Source of the DNA: Cymodocea nodosa
Lineage: Eukaryota; Streptophyta; Magnoliopsida; Alismatales; Cymodoceaceae
Assembly: GCA_036874045.1 (NCBI GenBank)
Contig: JAZBRI010000011.1
Span: forward strand, 4,030,001-4,094,000
Reading direction: 5' to 3'
DNA: 64,000 bases
Shown one piece after another: positions 11,701 to 24,273 of this stretch; within the stretch, counting starts at the first letter, position 1, and each line of letters opens with the position of its first letter. Under the pieces are notes generated by a model that was not told the DNA's origin, searched no databases, and saw nothing but the letters and a program-made list of their open reading frames with translations. A program made the translations under genes and the position numbers.

Positions 11701-11849
11701 CTAATGATGAAAGTGATGGACTTTCAGATGTTGATGAGAATATTGAGGAAAATCAGAGAAATTGGCGTTATTATTCGTCACATCCCATTACTCAAGTCAT
11801 TGGTAATATTAATGAGGGAGTTAAAACTAGAGCTTCAGTAAATTTTAAT

Positions 11850-13406
11850 AGTATGTGTATGTTTGTTTCTATGGTGGAACCAAGGAATATACAAGAAGCA
11901 TTATCTGATGAAAATTGGATAGTGGCAATGCAAGAACTAAATCAATTCATCAGAAATGATGTATGGGAATTAGTCTCTCCACCAGAAAATCAGTCCATAA
12001 TAGGTACAAAGTGGATCTTTAGAAACAAAACTAACGAAACTGGTCAAATTATAAGGAATAAAGCTAGATTAGTTGCACAAGGGTATACATAGGAAGAATG
12101 ATTAGATTATGATGAAACATTTGCTCTTGTGCCTAGGTTAGAAAGTATTAGAATATTATTGGCCTATGCTTGTTATATGGATTTTAAATTATATCAAATG
12201 GATGTAAAGAGTGCATTTCTAAATGGTTTAATTAATGAAGAACTCTATGTAAAATAACCACCTGGATTTGAAGATATTAAAAATCCTGACTTTGTGTATA
12301 AATTGAAGAAAGCCTTATATGGTTTGAAGCAAGCACCTAGATCATGGTATGAAAGATTGTCTACTTTTTTAATAGAAAAAGGCTATATCATGGGAAAAGT
12401 GGATCATACTCTATTTATTATGAGAGATGGTAAAGATCAGATTGTTGTTCAAATATACGTGGATGATATAATCTTTGGAGCAACCTCTGATAAGTTGATA
12501 GAAATATTCTCTGAAGAGATGACTAATCAGTTTGAAATGAGTATGATAGGAGAACTTTCATATTTTCTAGGACTTCAAATTAAGCAAATGGATAAAGGTA
12601 TATTTTTAAATCAGGAAAAATATGTAGTTGAAATGCTTAAGAAATTTAATTTTAATGATACAATGATTCGAGGAACTCCTATGAGTACTACTTTAAAGTT
12701 AGATATTGATGACATAGGAAAATCTATAGATCAAAGAAAATACAGAAGTATGATTGGTTCTTTACTTTATTTGACTGCAAGTAGACCTGATATTATGTTT
12801 GCTGTGTGTGTTTGTGCTAGATTTCAATCTAATCCTAAAGAATCACACTTAATTGCAGTTAAAAGAATATTTAGATATATACAAGGAACTAAAAATTTCG
12901 GACTGTATTATTCTAAGGATAGTTCAATAGATCTTATAGGATATACTGATGCTGATTATGCAGGATCTAAATCTGATAGAAAGAGTACCAGTGGCACATG
13001 TCAATTATTAGGAAATAATTTGGTGTCATGGTTTAGTAAAAAGCAAAACTGTGTAGCACTTTATACTACAGAAGCTGAATATGTTGCTGCTGCACTGTGT
13101 TGCACTCAGATTCTATGGATAAGGCAAACTTTAGAAGATTTTGGATCATCTTATGATACAACTGAGATTTATTATGATAGTAGTTCTGCAATAAATCTTT
13201 CCAAAAATCCTGTATTACATTCAAGAGCAAAGCATATAGAGGTTAGACATCATTTTCTAAGAGATAACGTAATTAAAGGAAAAATTAAATTAGAATTTGT
13301 GTCTAGTAAAAATCAATTAGCTGATATATTTACAAAACCTCTAGATGAAAATACATTCTGCAACATTAGATTAAATTTAGGTATTTGTAGGCTATGTGAT
13401 GTGTAA
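11850..13406 (+). pseudogene. Reverse transcriptase and RNase H part of pol, A
   Basis: The RT part runs from NIQEALSDENWIVAMQ through [12 protein letters not shown] and [16 protein letters not shown] to [12 protein letters not shown] and [13 protein letters not shown]. The RNase H part follows: SRPDIMFAVCVCARFQSN, YTDADYAGSKSDRKSTSG, TTEAEYVAAALCCTQ and KHIEVRHHFLRDNV. It ends at LNLGICRLCDV. It is a fossil. Confidence 0.88.
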
Positions 13407-14965
13407 AATGCTTAAACTCCACATAAAAAGGATAAATATTATTGATGATGTTGTTCACCTCATAGATATTATATACTTATTATAAATATCTAAAGTAATA
13501 TCTAAACTGTTGCTTAAGATACTATGTATTTATTGTAAAATCATAGTAGTATCTTATTGATTTTAAGTAGTTTATCAATTTTAATGGTTTTTACGATTTT
13601 AAGTGGAAATGTAAATGAAAAACATTAAATACTTCTGACATTCTGAAATTTTGATTAAATGTTTTCTTTGAATCAAGGAAAATGCATATGATCATGCAAA
13701 AAAAAATTGACTTAATTGATTAAACTTGTAGAATAAGTTATATGTAACTCATCTTAAACTATTAATCAAAAGTATAAGCTTATTGAAACTGATTCATATT
13801 CTCAGTACAATCATAGAAGTAAAAATTGTATGAGATTTGTGTTTTATTGCATCTGTATTAATGGAATACATATATACTGTGCTTAAAATGAAAAGTGCTT
13901 ACAAAGTGAAAATCTTTGAGAGTTTATTGAACACGAGCCTTTTATACTTGAGCAGATAGGTATGTAAGGATTGTTGTCCTGAAAAAGGATTCTTTAAATC
14001 TGGCAACCTAAGGTCCTGATCAGATCTGGGATTGTTGACTGAAAGCTCATTACACAGGTACATTAGAAAGCTCTTGTATGATTCAAGCTTTTCAAACTAA
14101 CTTTTAAAGAAAATTATCAATATTTACTATTTTGAAAAGAAAAAGTTGTTTCATTAATTACAGATATCTTTGAATCGCATATAGTTTATACCAATATGAC
14201 TACTGATTTATTGAATCAACATTAGTACTTTTGAAAACGTTTATTTGAGATACATTCTTTTATTCTTCTTGAATTAATCGAATTGAGTTCAAAGTTGTGT
14301 TTTGATTCATATACAGTAGGAATTGATTCTGGAAATCATTTTTGATGATGTCAGGATAACGGAAGTCTCTGAAAAGAAAATGTAAAAGTATAGTTATACT
14401 TAACATCTATTGTCACTACAAGTATATTTTGTATTTTGATTGAATATAGTTGAAGTATATTTGTAGGGGGAGCATTAACAATGTCAAAAACAGATTAATA
14501 TAATTTAAAAATACAAATTTTAGTTAATCTGAATTAATGTCCTCTTAAAATCTTGATGAAATAATTTAAAAAGACAAATAAACTATTTTAGATTCAAAGG
14601 AAAAAATGTTCAAATAGTTTACAATGTTTTCAAGATAATGTTAAGTTTAGCATGTGTGTTGTTTTCTGAACGTTTTAGTTGGAACCATTTGAAACTTGTT
14701 TAAGATAAGGTAACGTGTAAAACTACCTTTAGACAGCATTTTACTCGTTAGATTAGTTAACTCAACGAGTTATACTTGAATATTTCAGGTACTTTGATTG
14801 AATAAGCTTTATTCAATATTTATTTTATTTCTAAACCTGACTTATCTTGATGTTGAGTTATACGCCTAAAAACCCTATTTAAACAGTTATAACAAGGGGA
14901 CTTAGGTTATTTGTAAACTTTGTCAAGAAAATGTTTCCCGCTTGTTGCTGTTACAACCTGCGACG
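13407..14965 (+). other. Conserved spacer between pol and ORF3, A
   Basis: About 1.56 kb without a credible reading frame, yet closely matched in B (22679-24273), C (42275-43856), D (52907-54016) and H (58935-60290). It includes a purine run TAGGGGGAG near 14465, a palindrome and a TATA-like word just before ORF3. Such conservation between copies reflects common ancestry and perhaps control or splicing functions. Confidence 0.75.
14743..14883 (+). promoter_or_regulatory. Promoter-like block before ORF3, A
   Basis: A 28-base imperfect palindrome (14743-14770, arms ACTCGTTA and CAACGAGT around GTTAAC) is followed 104 bases later by CTATTTAAA (14875-14883), about 80 bases before the ORF3 ATG. 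The arm words are those of the LTR U3 array. The same pair is seen in B, C and D. Confidence 0.5.
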
Positions 14966-17234
14966 ATGGTCTCCAAGTTCTACAAAGGTCGTGGCAGAGG
15001 AAAAGGCAAAAGCAGAAGAGATGCAAAAGGAAAAGAAATAGAGAATGATGAAGTTCCACGTACTTGGTTCAAGAAAATATTTCGAGTGGACAAAAGGTTA
15101 GAAGAACTTTATAGAGATTACTTCTTTTCTCAAGATATATTAGATGAAGTTAGACAAGAACTTCAACATACTGATGCAAGTATTACATACATGGGTATTC
15201 AAAGTAAATATGATAGAGAATACAGAATGAAATGTGTTAAGATTGCATTTTTGGAACAATATGCAAAATATTTGAAAAAGGTGTAGGTTCATCAAATAGA
15301 ACTCCTTAAACTCCTATAAATGGTACAAGTTTACATGCATTTGAGGAAGAGCATGAATCAGCTATCCCTACTCCTTTATATTCAAAACAAGTAGAATCAG
15401 ATATTGCAGTAGACAAAACAAAAGTTGATAGTCTTCGAAAGGTCGTTGCAATAGAAAGTGCCTTAGAAGAATTAAAGTAGAAAACTTTTATGGAGCAATT
15501 TGAAAAGAAAACAGCAATACTTGAAGAGGAGAAACAGAAATGTTATAGTAGAAGGAAAATCAGAAAAATTATGCCTAAGGAAACAAAGTCTATTGAAAAA
15601 GGAAAATCAAATGAAAATTTATTTTCAAAGGACAATGTATGTCTAGACATTGTACCTTATTGTGCATCTGGTAAACTCATCAGTTCCGAACACACTGAAA
15701 CTGATGAAGATAATGAGACTTTACTTTCCCTTGATAGAAAGCTTGAGAAGAAATACAAGTCAAATATAAGCTCAAGTTTTTCTATTAGTACAAGTCTTGA
15801 TGATGCAGAAATTGACAAATCAGAGCATCAGGCACCTGACATTGAACAAGTTATTGTAGATATAATTGACAATGTTGAGGCAGTAACTAGTTCAAAGGCT
15901 GAATTGTCTGGAGTAGCAGATATTGAAATTGTTAAGACTCCAGAAGAGCTAAAAGTTAACCAGCCTTCTACTGAATCTATAGAAGCAGAGTCTGAGAATT
16001 TACAGCATGAATCAATGGAAATATCTGTTGAACAAAATGAACAATTACAGACAGATACACCAGCTGTAGAATTTGTAGAAAAATTGTACTCTGAACATTC
16101 TATAGAGACTGAACAGATGAATGTTGAGCATATTTACAATGTTCCTAACACTGTTGAAGCTGAAGAATCAAGCTTACCTGAGTAGCTTCAAGATAATATT
16201 TTGGAAGAGGAACAACATGACATTCATTTTGAGGAAGAGGTTCCTGAAGATGAATTAAACTCTAAATCACGACTTCAGGTATCACCTTCTTTGTGTACAA
16301 TATTAAAAATTCAAAGTAATGCAATTCATTTTAGATTTGAAGAAGCATTGCAGAAATACAATAATCTGATTACATGTCAGATTCTGCATGCTCGTCTAAT
16401 AAAATTCAGAAATTTGATGGAAATAAGAGATCTGTTTGAGTTTCAAGGCCTCATTAAATTCTTTCCAGTAGGAACGAAATGGAAGCAATACACAGAGCTT
16501 ATTGCAGCTTTTTATAGCAATCTGGACAATAATGGAAATTTTCTGAAAACTCAAATAAATGAACAGGAGTTTATATTGTCTCCTGAGTTAATTTTTGAAG
16601 TTTTGGGATTAAAGAATGAAGGTGCTGTTGTTACAAATAGATTTGACATGATAAGACAACTAGAATGGAAAATTCAGTCTTTATCAAAAATTCCAGATGT
16701 ATATTCTGAAATGAGATTAATGGAAAATCTGAATGCCGAGGTAAGGTTTATTGCAAATATATTTCATGCAAATTTATTTCAAAGAGTTGGACACAATATG
16801 GAAGTCAGCAGAAGTTGTTTATATGCAACTTATAGCTTGCTGAATAGAATTCAAATCAATTGGTTTGATGTTTTCACTTCTCAACTACAGCATATGAGTT
16901 CAAAGTTATTTTATGGTGATGCTGTATGTAGACTCATTGCAAGCCAATTGAATTTATCCGACTGGCCCTCTAAAACTAATGGCATGAGAGCATTTAGTGT
17001 CAAAGATTTCAAAAATTCCAGGCCATGCATAAACCTCAATGACAACAACAACAACAACCTGATACAGACCATATACAACAACAACAACAACAAAGTTATT
17101 CTGTTCAAGCAGAACAGCAAACCCAGCTACCTCCTGACTTAGATGCAGTGCTTAACGACATCAGAAATGATATTAGGCATCTAGGAGATAAAATATGTAA
17201 TGCTATAAGTGATATACTTAGGAGGGGTCGCTAA
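14966..17234 (+). pseudogene. ORF3 region of A, extra downstream open reading frame
   Basis: It starts at MVSKFYKGRGRGKGKSRR, a basic G/R/K-rich head also found at 24274, 42274 and 52906. Next come a helical segment (FRVDKRLEELYRDYF), an acidic low-complexity middle and a folded-looking part (LQKYNNLITCQILHAR, FRNLMEIRDLFEFQGLI, SPELIFEVLGLKNEG, INWFDVFTSQLQHM). A glutamine-rich tail and IRNDIRHLGDKICNAISDI follow. The folded part resembles the putative plant transposon protein domain (from memory, not searched). SIRE elements often have an extra, envelope-position frame here; I see no clear membrane segment or signal peptide. Function unknown. It is a fossil with a few breaks. Confidence 0.75.
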
Positions 17235-17375
17235 CTGTTTTTGTTTGTTTCTGAATACAAAATGTAATGTTTGTATTACTTGTTTGATTCTTTGAACAAT
17301 ACATTGATTTCTGTAAATGTTTACAATTCTTATTATTGTTTACAGAAAGAGTTGTTGTAAATATATCTCTTAATT

Positions 17376-17450
17376 CAAAAGGGGGAGAAATGTTAATTAT
17401 CTTTTACAATTCTTACTTATCTTTTTGATTAATGACAAAAAGGGGGAGAA
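17376..17450 (+). other. Two extra polypurine-like tracts, A
   Basis: CAAAAGGGGGAGAAA at 17376-17390 and CAAAAAGGGGGAGAA near 17436-17450 copy the core of the true tract about 300 bases downstream. One such extra tract is present at the same place in the other copies, for example 26720-26734. Confidence 0.6.
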
Positions 17451-17747
17451 ATATTATAAAAAGATGATTATGATCTTAATTGCATATATATATATTATTA
17501 AAAGGAGATGCTATTTTGAATGGTTATTGTAATCTGACAGATGATAATTAGAAAACTGATACTTATATAATTATTGACTTTTGAGAGTTTTTAGTTCTAA
17601 GAGGTAAAATTTACACAAACAATAGAAATAAGCTTAAGTGAACTTAAGTCAACAAACAAGTTTGTTGAATTAAAAGTTAACCCAACGAAGGTGCTTTGTT
17701 GAGTTATACATATTTCATAATTGATTTAATATGGTTTTGTCATCATC

Positions 17748-17760
17748 AAAAAGGGGGAGA
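17748..17760 (+). other. Polypurine tract of A
   Basis: AAAAAGGGGGAGA, one base before the 3' LTR start at 17762. It is the expected primer for plus-strand synthesis. Confidence 0.9.
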
Positions 17761-17761
17761 T

Positions 17762-19441
17762 TGTTGAGTATTTTTGTTTTGATGATGTGTGCTGAATGAA
17801 AATAATCATATTTGCTCAATTACTATTGCTTGTGAAAAGAAATTAAAATCATCAATTAATACAGAAAAAACTTACTGATATAAATACTTGTCTGTATTGG
17901 ATCTGAAGTTAATAACTAGTCGTTTCGTTGCATTAAGTTCTCATTTAGCTAAACGTTAAGTTAACGTGTGTTTTTATTGAAAAGCATGATATGTTTTAAT
18001 GTTATATCTTCTGTATCATGAACAGTGCACGTTTAGACAACTCGTTAAGTTAGAGTTTTGTTTGTATAGAGGTCACATGAGAACTCGTTAAGTTAGAGGC
18101 TTAAAGTTTAAAATAGGTCACGTGAGAACTCGTTAAGTTAATGAGTAAAAGAAGAGACGAACTCGTTAAGTTAGTGTTATACACGTGGTGAAATTATAAG
18201 TTACGAATGTTGTATTGTATCACGTGAGGTGCACATGTTTAACTTGTTAAGTTAAGATAACTAAACGTGTTGAGTTGCTATATTGAACACTAAGGCAACG
18301 CATTAGGTTAGCGTTATAAATTTAAGTTGTTATTTTTGCACGTGATAAAATTCTTATTATAAAAACATTTGTTTATTACTGGTTCGTTGAGTTATCATAA
18401 AACAACGGAGATGGTTCGTTGAGTTATCATAACACAACGGAGATGGTTCGTTGAATTAGCATAACACCACGGACTTAGTTCGTTGAGTTAGCTATAGTAC
18501 TTGTCACGTGAAATGGCACATGAGGAACTCGTTAAGTTAGAAACGTTAAGTTATATATATACTTGTGTTACTCGTTTAGTTAACATTAAAGTAACGACTT
18601 CTTATTACATTGATGAAAAACTTTTGGAAGAGAAAGTTTATTTTGCAGGAAATTTTTCAGAGATCCAGGACTGATGATTAAAGAAAATTTGAAATATAAA
18701 CATGGGTTAGAACGTGTGTGTTTCGATGAAGGAAAAAGAAAAGACGTGGAGAAGTGGAAAACTGGTGGTGGTTAAACGTGAAGGATATGCATGAAATGAA
18801 GATATAGTATAAAAGGCATAGAATTTTCGTTGATCAATTTATCCTTGCACACAAAAAGAAAAATCATTTCGAGGATCAAACCATCCCTGCACACCAAAAG
18901 AAAAATCTTTTTCAGGGATGAAAAACACCTTCTCTGGGAAAATCTCTCAAGTGGAAGAAAGTTCAATGAAGCATAAAAAGGTAAGATTTTCGTCACTGAA
19001 GATTTAAAATCTCTCAAGTGGAAGAAAGTTCAGTGAAGCATAAAAAGGTAAGATTTTCGTCACTGAAGATTTGAAGTATCAGAAGAAAGCAAATTCGGTG
19101 AAGCATGAAAAGACAAGATATTCGTCACTGAAGAATTGCTGAAGAAGAAAAAGAAGAAGAAGAAAGATCTCAAATAGGGAGAAAAGTTTTAAATTCCGTA
19201 AATTAGTTTTCTCTGTTTGTAGTTATGAAATTGTTTAGATAATACATGGTATCGAAATATAATTGCATCTACAATTTCTGAGGAGAATTGAATTGTATAT
19301 TGTAATTGAAACCTTGAATAAAAATGATTTTATGAAAACAATGTCTTGACTTGTTTTTGAGTTTTAAAGTTTCAATTATATTTCAGAAAATATTAAAAAT
19401 ACACAATTCACCCCCCTCTTGTGTAGCCATACAATCCTACA
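17762..19441 (+). repeat. 3' LTR of element A
   Basis: 1680 bases with the family ends. It is 68 bases longer than the 5' LTR because of a tandem duplication at about 18950-19072 (AATCTCTCAAGTGGAAGAAA repeated). About 4 in 100 positions differ from the 5' LTR in the blocks compared by eye. Confidence 0.95.
18950..19075 (+). repeat. Tandem duplication inside the 3' LTR of A
   Basis: Two adjacent copies of about 66 bases. Each runs from AATCTCTCAAGTGGAAG through AAGGTAAGATTTTCGTCAC to TGAAGATTT. The 5' LTR of A has one copy, so the doubling arose after insertion or by copying error. Confidence 0.85.
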
Positions 19442-19446
19442 ATTAT
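19442..19446. repeat. Target site duplication of element A, right copy
   Basis: ATTAT, identical to 6757-6761. Gag sequence of element B resumes right after it. Confidence 0.9.
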
Positions 19447-21130
19447 AAGAGCAATAATGCTATGAGTAAGTATGATGTTAAAAATAAGTCTATAGTACTT
19501 ACAACTAATAAGAATGTAAATGATAATGTTAAACTATTTTTAAACAAAAAGAAGAAATATGCATTTAATGAACTTGGTCCTCAACAACATTAGGTACCAA
19601 GAAAAAGTTTTTCTTAATTTGTGTTGCAGGAGGAAACAACATCAAAATGGATCTTGGATAGTGGAGCGTCAAGTCACATGACCGGATAGAAAAGTTTACT
19701 ACAAAATTTTACAAATACCATGAAAGCAAGTGTAACATTTGGAAACAAAAGCAAATATAAAATCATAGGTATGGGCAATGTTCAAATAACTCCAACTTGT
19801 GTTATTTCGAATGTACTATATGTAGAAAACCTAGGATTTAATTTGCTGAGTGTTATAAAACTAACTGAAAATGGATATTATGTAGTGTTTGAAGATAATG
19901 TATGCAAAATAATTGATAAAAATACAGATGAAATTAAGTTTATTGCTAAAAGAAAAGGTTCTATATGTATTTTATCTTTACCTTCTGAAACTAGTGATGC
20001 ATATCTGTGACATAGAAGGATTGGGCATATAAATATGAAACTGTTACATAAACTATCAAAAAAATATTTAGTGAGAAGTTTACCAAAGATTAAATACTCA
20101 AAGGACTTTATGTGTGATGCATGTGAGTTAGGTAAACTTCATAAAAACTCTTTTAAATCCAAAACTGATATTTCAAGCAAGAGAGTCTTAGAACTTATAC
20201 ATATGAATCTATTTGAACCAACAAGAATCATGAGTCTTGGTGGTAAACGATATGTATTTGTTTTAGTAGATGACTTCTCTAGATACACTTGGGTATTTTC
20301 TAGCATCTAAGATAGAAGTTTTTGAAAAGTTTAAAATGTTTTGCAATTTTGTTCAAAATGAATAGAGTGTCTTTATTCAAAAACTTAGAAGTGATCATGG
20401 AACTGAATTTGATAATGATCAAATGGATAATTATTATAATGAGCATGGCATTGATCACAAATTTTCTTTTCCAAGAGCACCGTGTCAAAATGGTGTTGTT
20501 GAGAGAAAGAATAGATCACATCAAGAAATGGCCAGAACTATGTTGAATGAACATAAGTTACCTCAAAATCATTGGGTTGAAGCAGTAAATACTACTTGTT
20601 ATGTTATTAACAGAAGTCATTTAAGACCTCATGTTAATAAAACTCTTCTTGAAATTATGTTTAATAGGGTTCCAAAAATTTCCTATATGAAACCATTTGG
20701 CTGCAAGTGTTTTATTCTTAATACTAAGAATAAAAGGGATAAATTTCAAGCCAAATCAGATGAAGGAATTTTTGTTGGTTACTCTACTAGAAGTAAAGCC
20801 TATAGAGTATATAACAAGACTTCTAGGACTATTGAAGAAACCCTCCATGTAAGCTTCAATGAAAATTCTTTTAGAGAATCTAAATCTAAAGTAGATAATG
20901 ATGATTTGATCAATCTTCCAAAAGGGTTAGAGATCAATAGAGAGATTGATGATTTATTTGAGAAAATCAAAAATATGAACTTAAATGATCAAACTAATGA
21001 TGAAAGTGATGTACCTTCAGATGTTGATGAGAATATTAAGGAAAATCAGAGAAATTGGCGTTATTCTTCATCACATCCCATTACTCAAGTCATTGGTAAT
21101 ATTAATGAGGGAGTTAAAACTAGAGCTTCA
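19447..21130 (+). pseudogene. Gag end, protease and integrase parts of B
   Basis: The end of Gag (NKKKKYAFNELGPQQH) is followed by the protease region (WILDSGASSHMT near 19650, NVLYVENLGFNLLSV) and the zinc segment (CDACELGKLHKNSF). The integrase core then shows RYVFVLVDDFSRYTW, GTEFDNDQMDN-like sequence and PCQNGVVERKN near 20490. The C-terminal part follows, with MKPFGCKCFILNTKN, AKSDEGIFVGYSTRS and ETLHVSFNENSF. It is a fossil with several breaks. Confidence 0.85.
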
Positions 21131-22678
21131 GTAAATTTAAATAGTTTGTGTATGTTTGTTTCTATGGTGGAACCAAGGAATATACAAGAAGCATTATCTG
21201 ATGAAAATTGGATAGTGGCAATGCAAGAAGAACTAAATCAATTCATCAGAAATGATATATGGGAATTAGTCTCTCCACCAGAAAATCAGTCCATAATAGG
21301 TACAAAGTGGATCTTTAGAAACAAAACTAACGAAACTAGTCAAGTTATAAGGAATAAAGCTAGATTAGTTACACAAGGGTATACAGAGGAAGAATGATTA
21401 GATTGATGAAACATTTGCTCCTGTGGCTAGGTTAGAAAGTATTAGAATATTATTGGCCTATGCTTGTTATATGGATTTTAAATTATATCAAATGGATGTA
21501 AAGAGTGCATTTCTAAATGGTATAATTAATGAAGAAGTCTATGTAAAACAACCACCTAGACTTTGGGTATAAATTGAAGAAAACCTTATATGGTTTGAAG
21601 CAAGCACCTAGATCATGGTATGAAAGATTATCTACTTTTTTAAAAGAAAAAGGCTATATCATGGGAAAAGTGGATCATACTCTATTTATTAAGAGAGATG
21701 GTAAAGATCAGATTGTTGTTCAAATATATGTGGATGATATAATCTTTGGAGCAACCTTTGATAAGTTGATAAAAATATTCTCTGAAGAGATGACTAATCA
21801 GTTTGAAATGAGTATGATAGGAGAACTTTCATATTTTCTAGGACTTCAAATTAATCAAATGGATAAAGGTATATTTTTAAATTAAGAAAAATATGTAGAT
21901 GAAATGCTTAAGAAATTTAATTTTAATGATACAAGGATTCGAGCAACTCATATGAGTACTTCTTTAAAGTTAGATATTAATGACATAGGAAAATCCATAG
22001 ATCAAAGAAAATACAGAAGTATGATTAGTTCTTTACTTTATTTGACTGCTAGTAGACCTGATATTATGTTTGTTGTATGTGTTTGTGCTAGATTTCAATC
22101 TAATCCTAAAGAATCACACTTAATTGCAGTTAAAAGAATATTTAGATATATATAATGAACTAAAAATTTCAAACTGTATTATTCTAAGGATAGTTTAATA
22201 GATCTTATAGGATATACTGATGCTGATTATGCAGGATCTAAATCTGATAGAAAGAGTACTAGTGGCACATGTCAATTATTGGGAAATAATTTGATGTCAT
22301 GGTTTAGTAAAAAGCAAAACTCTGTAGCACTTTCTACTACAGAAGCTTGAATATGTTGCTGCTGCATTGTGTTGCACTCAGATTCTATGGATAAGGCAAA
22401 CCTTAGAAGATTTTGGATTATCTTATAATACTACTGAGATTTATTGTGACAGTAGTTCTACAATAAATCTTTCCAAAAGTCCTGTATTACATTCAAGAGC
22501 AAAGCATATAAAGGTAAGACATCATTTTCTAAGAGATAACGTAATTAAAGGAAAAATTAAATTAGAATTTGTGTCTAGTAAAAATCAATTAGCTAATATA
22601 TTTACAAAACCTCTAGATGAAAATACATTCTGCAACATTAGATTAAATTTAGGTATTTGTAGGCTATGTGATGTGTAA
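21131..22678 (+). pseudogene. Reverse transcriptase and RNase H parts of B
   Basis: RT blocks are [53 protein letters not shown] and [13 protein letters not shown]. RNase H blocks are SRPDIMFVVCVCARFQSN, YTDADYAGSKSDRKSTSG and the end LNLGICRLCDV. They are arranged as in A. It is a fossil with several breaks. Confidence 0.85.
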
Positions 22679-24273
22679 AATGCTTAAACTCCACATAAAA
22701 AGATAAATTTTATTGATGATGTTGTTCACCTCATAGATATTGTATACTTATCATAAATATCTAAAGTAATATCTAAACTACTGCTTAAGATACTATGTAT
22801 TTATTGTAAAATCATAGTAGTATCTTATTGATTTTAAGTAGTTTATCAACTTTAAGGGTTTTTATGATTTTAAGTGGAAGTGTAAATGAAAAACATTAAA
22901 TACTTCTGACATTCTTAAATTTTGATTAAATGTTTTCTTTGAATCAAGGAAAATGCATATGATCATGCATAAATTTGACTTAATTGATTAAACTTGTAGA
23001 ATAAGTTATATGTAATTCATCTTAAATTGCTAATCAAAAGTATAAGCTTATTGAAACTGATTCATATTCTCAGTACAATCATAAAAGTAAAAATTGTATG
23101 AGATTTGTGTTTTATTGCATCTGTATTAGTGGAATACATATATACTTGCTTAAAATGAAAAGTGCTTACAAACTCCAAATCTTTGAGAGTTTATTGATCA
23201 GTTTGATCACAAGGCTTTTTTACTTGAGCAGATAGGTATGTAAGGATTGTTGTCCTGAAAAAGGATTCTTTAAATCTGGCAACCTAAGGTCCTGATCAGA
23301 TCTGGAATTGTTGACTGAAAGCTCATTACACGGGTACATTAGAAAGCTCTTGTATGATTCAAGCTTTTCAAACTAACTTTTAAAGAAAATTATCAATATT
23401 TACTATTTTGAAAAAAATAAAATAAAATAAAATTGTTTCATTAATTACAAATATCTTTGAATTGCATATAGTTTCTACCAATATGACTTTTGATTTATTG
23501 AATCAACATTAGTACTTTTGAAAACGTTTATTTGAGATACATTCTTTTATTCTCCTTGAATTAATCATATTGAGTTCAAAGTTGCGTTTTGATTCATATA
23601 TAGTAGGAATTGATTCTAGAAATCATTTTTGATGATGTCAGAATAACGGAAGTCTCTAGAAAGATAATTTAAAAGTATAGTTATACTTAACATCTATTGT
23701 CACTACAAGTATATTTTGTATTTTGATTAATTATATTTGAAGTATATTTGTAGGGGGAGGATTAACAATGTCGAAAACAAATTAATATAATTCAGAATAC
23801 AAATCTTGGTTAATCTAAATTAATGTACTCTTAAAATCTTGATGAAATAATTTAAAAAGACAAACAAACTATTTTAGATTCAAAGGACAAAAATGTTTGA
23901 ATAGTTTACAATGTTCTCAAGATAATGTTAAGTTTAGCATGTGTGTTGTTTTCGGAGCGTTTCAGTTGGAAGCATTCAAAAATTGTTTTAAGTGTACTAA
24001 CTAGACGTTATATTAGATAAGGTAACGTGTAAAACTGCCTCTAGACAGCGTTTTACTCGTTAGGTAAGTTAACTCAACGAGTTCTACCTGAATATTTCGG
24101 GTACCTTGATTGAATAAACTTTATTCAATATTTAGTTAATATCTAAACCCGACTTCTATCATGTTGCGTTACTCACCTAAAAACCCTATTTAAACACTTA
24201 TTACACGGGCACTTAGGTTATTTGTAAACTTTGTCAAGAAAATCTTACCCGCTTGTTGCTATTACAACCTACG
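22679..24273 (+). other. Spacer between pol and ORF3, B
   Basis: Closely similar to the spacer in A, with no credible reading frame. It includes the purine run TAGGGGGAGG near 23752 and, towards its end, the palindrome and TATA-like word listed separately. Confidence 0.75.
24055..24194 (+). promoter_or_regulatory. Promoter-like block before ORF3, B
   Basis: Palindrome arms ACTCGTTA and CAACGAGT at 24055-24082 and CTATTTAAA at 24186-24194, about 80 bases before the ORF3 start. Order and spacing are as in A. Confidence 0.5.

Larger units (their letters stand above)
6762..19441 (+). mobile_element. Element A, whole-length SIRE-type Ty1/copia LTR retrotransposon
   Basis: A 12.7 kb element with both LTRs, primer site, gag, PR, IN, RT, RH, a 1.5 kb spacer, ORF3 and a polypurine tract, flanked by ATTAT on both sides and inserted in element B. 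In the first 200 bases the LTRs differ at about 4 in 100 positions by eye. That suggests an insertion age of one to a few million years under commonly used plant rates. It is structurally complete from end to end but broken in coding parts, with roughly ten breaks. The lineage call rests on Gag and RT patterns that I recognise as SIRE/Maximus. Confidence 0.92.
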
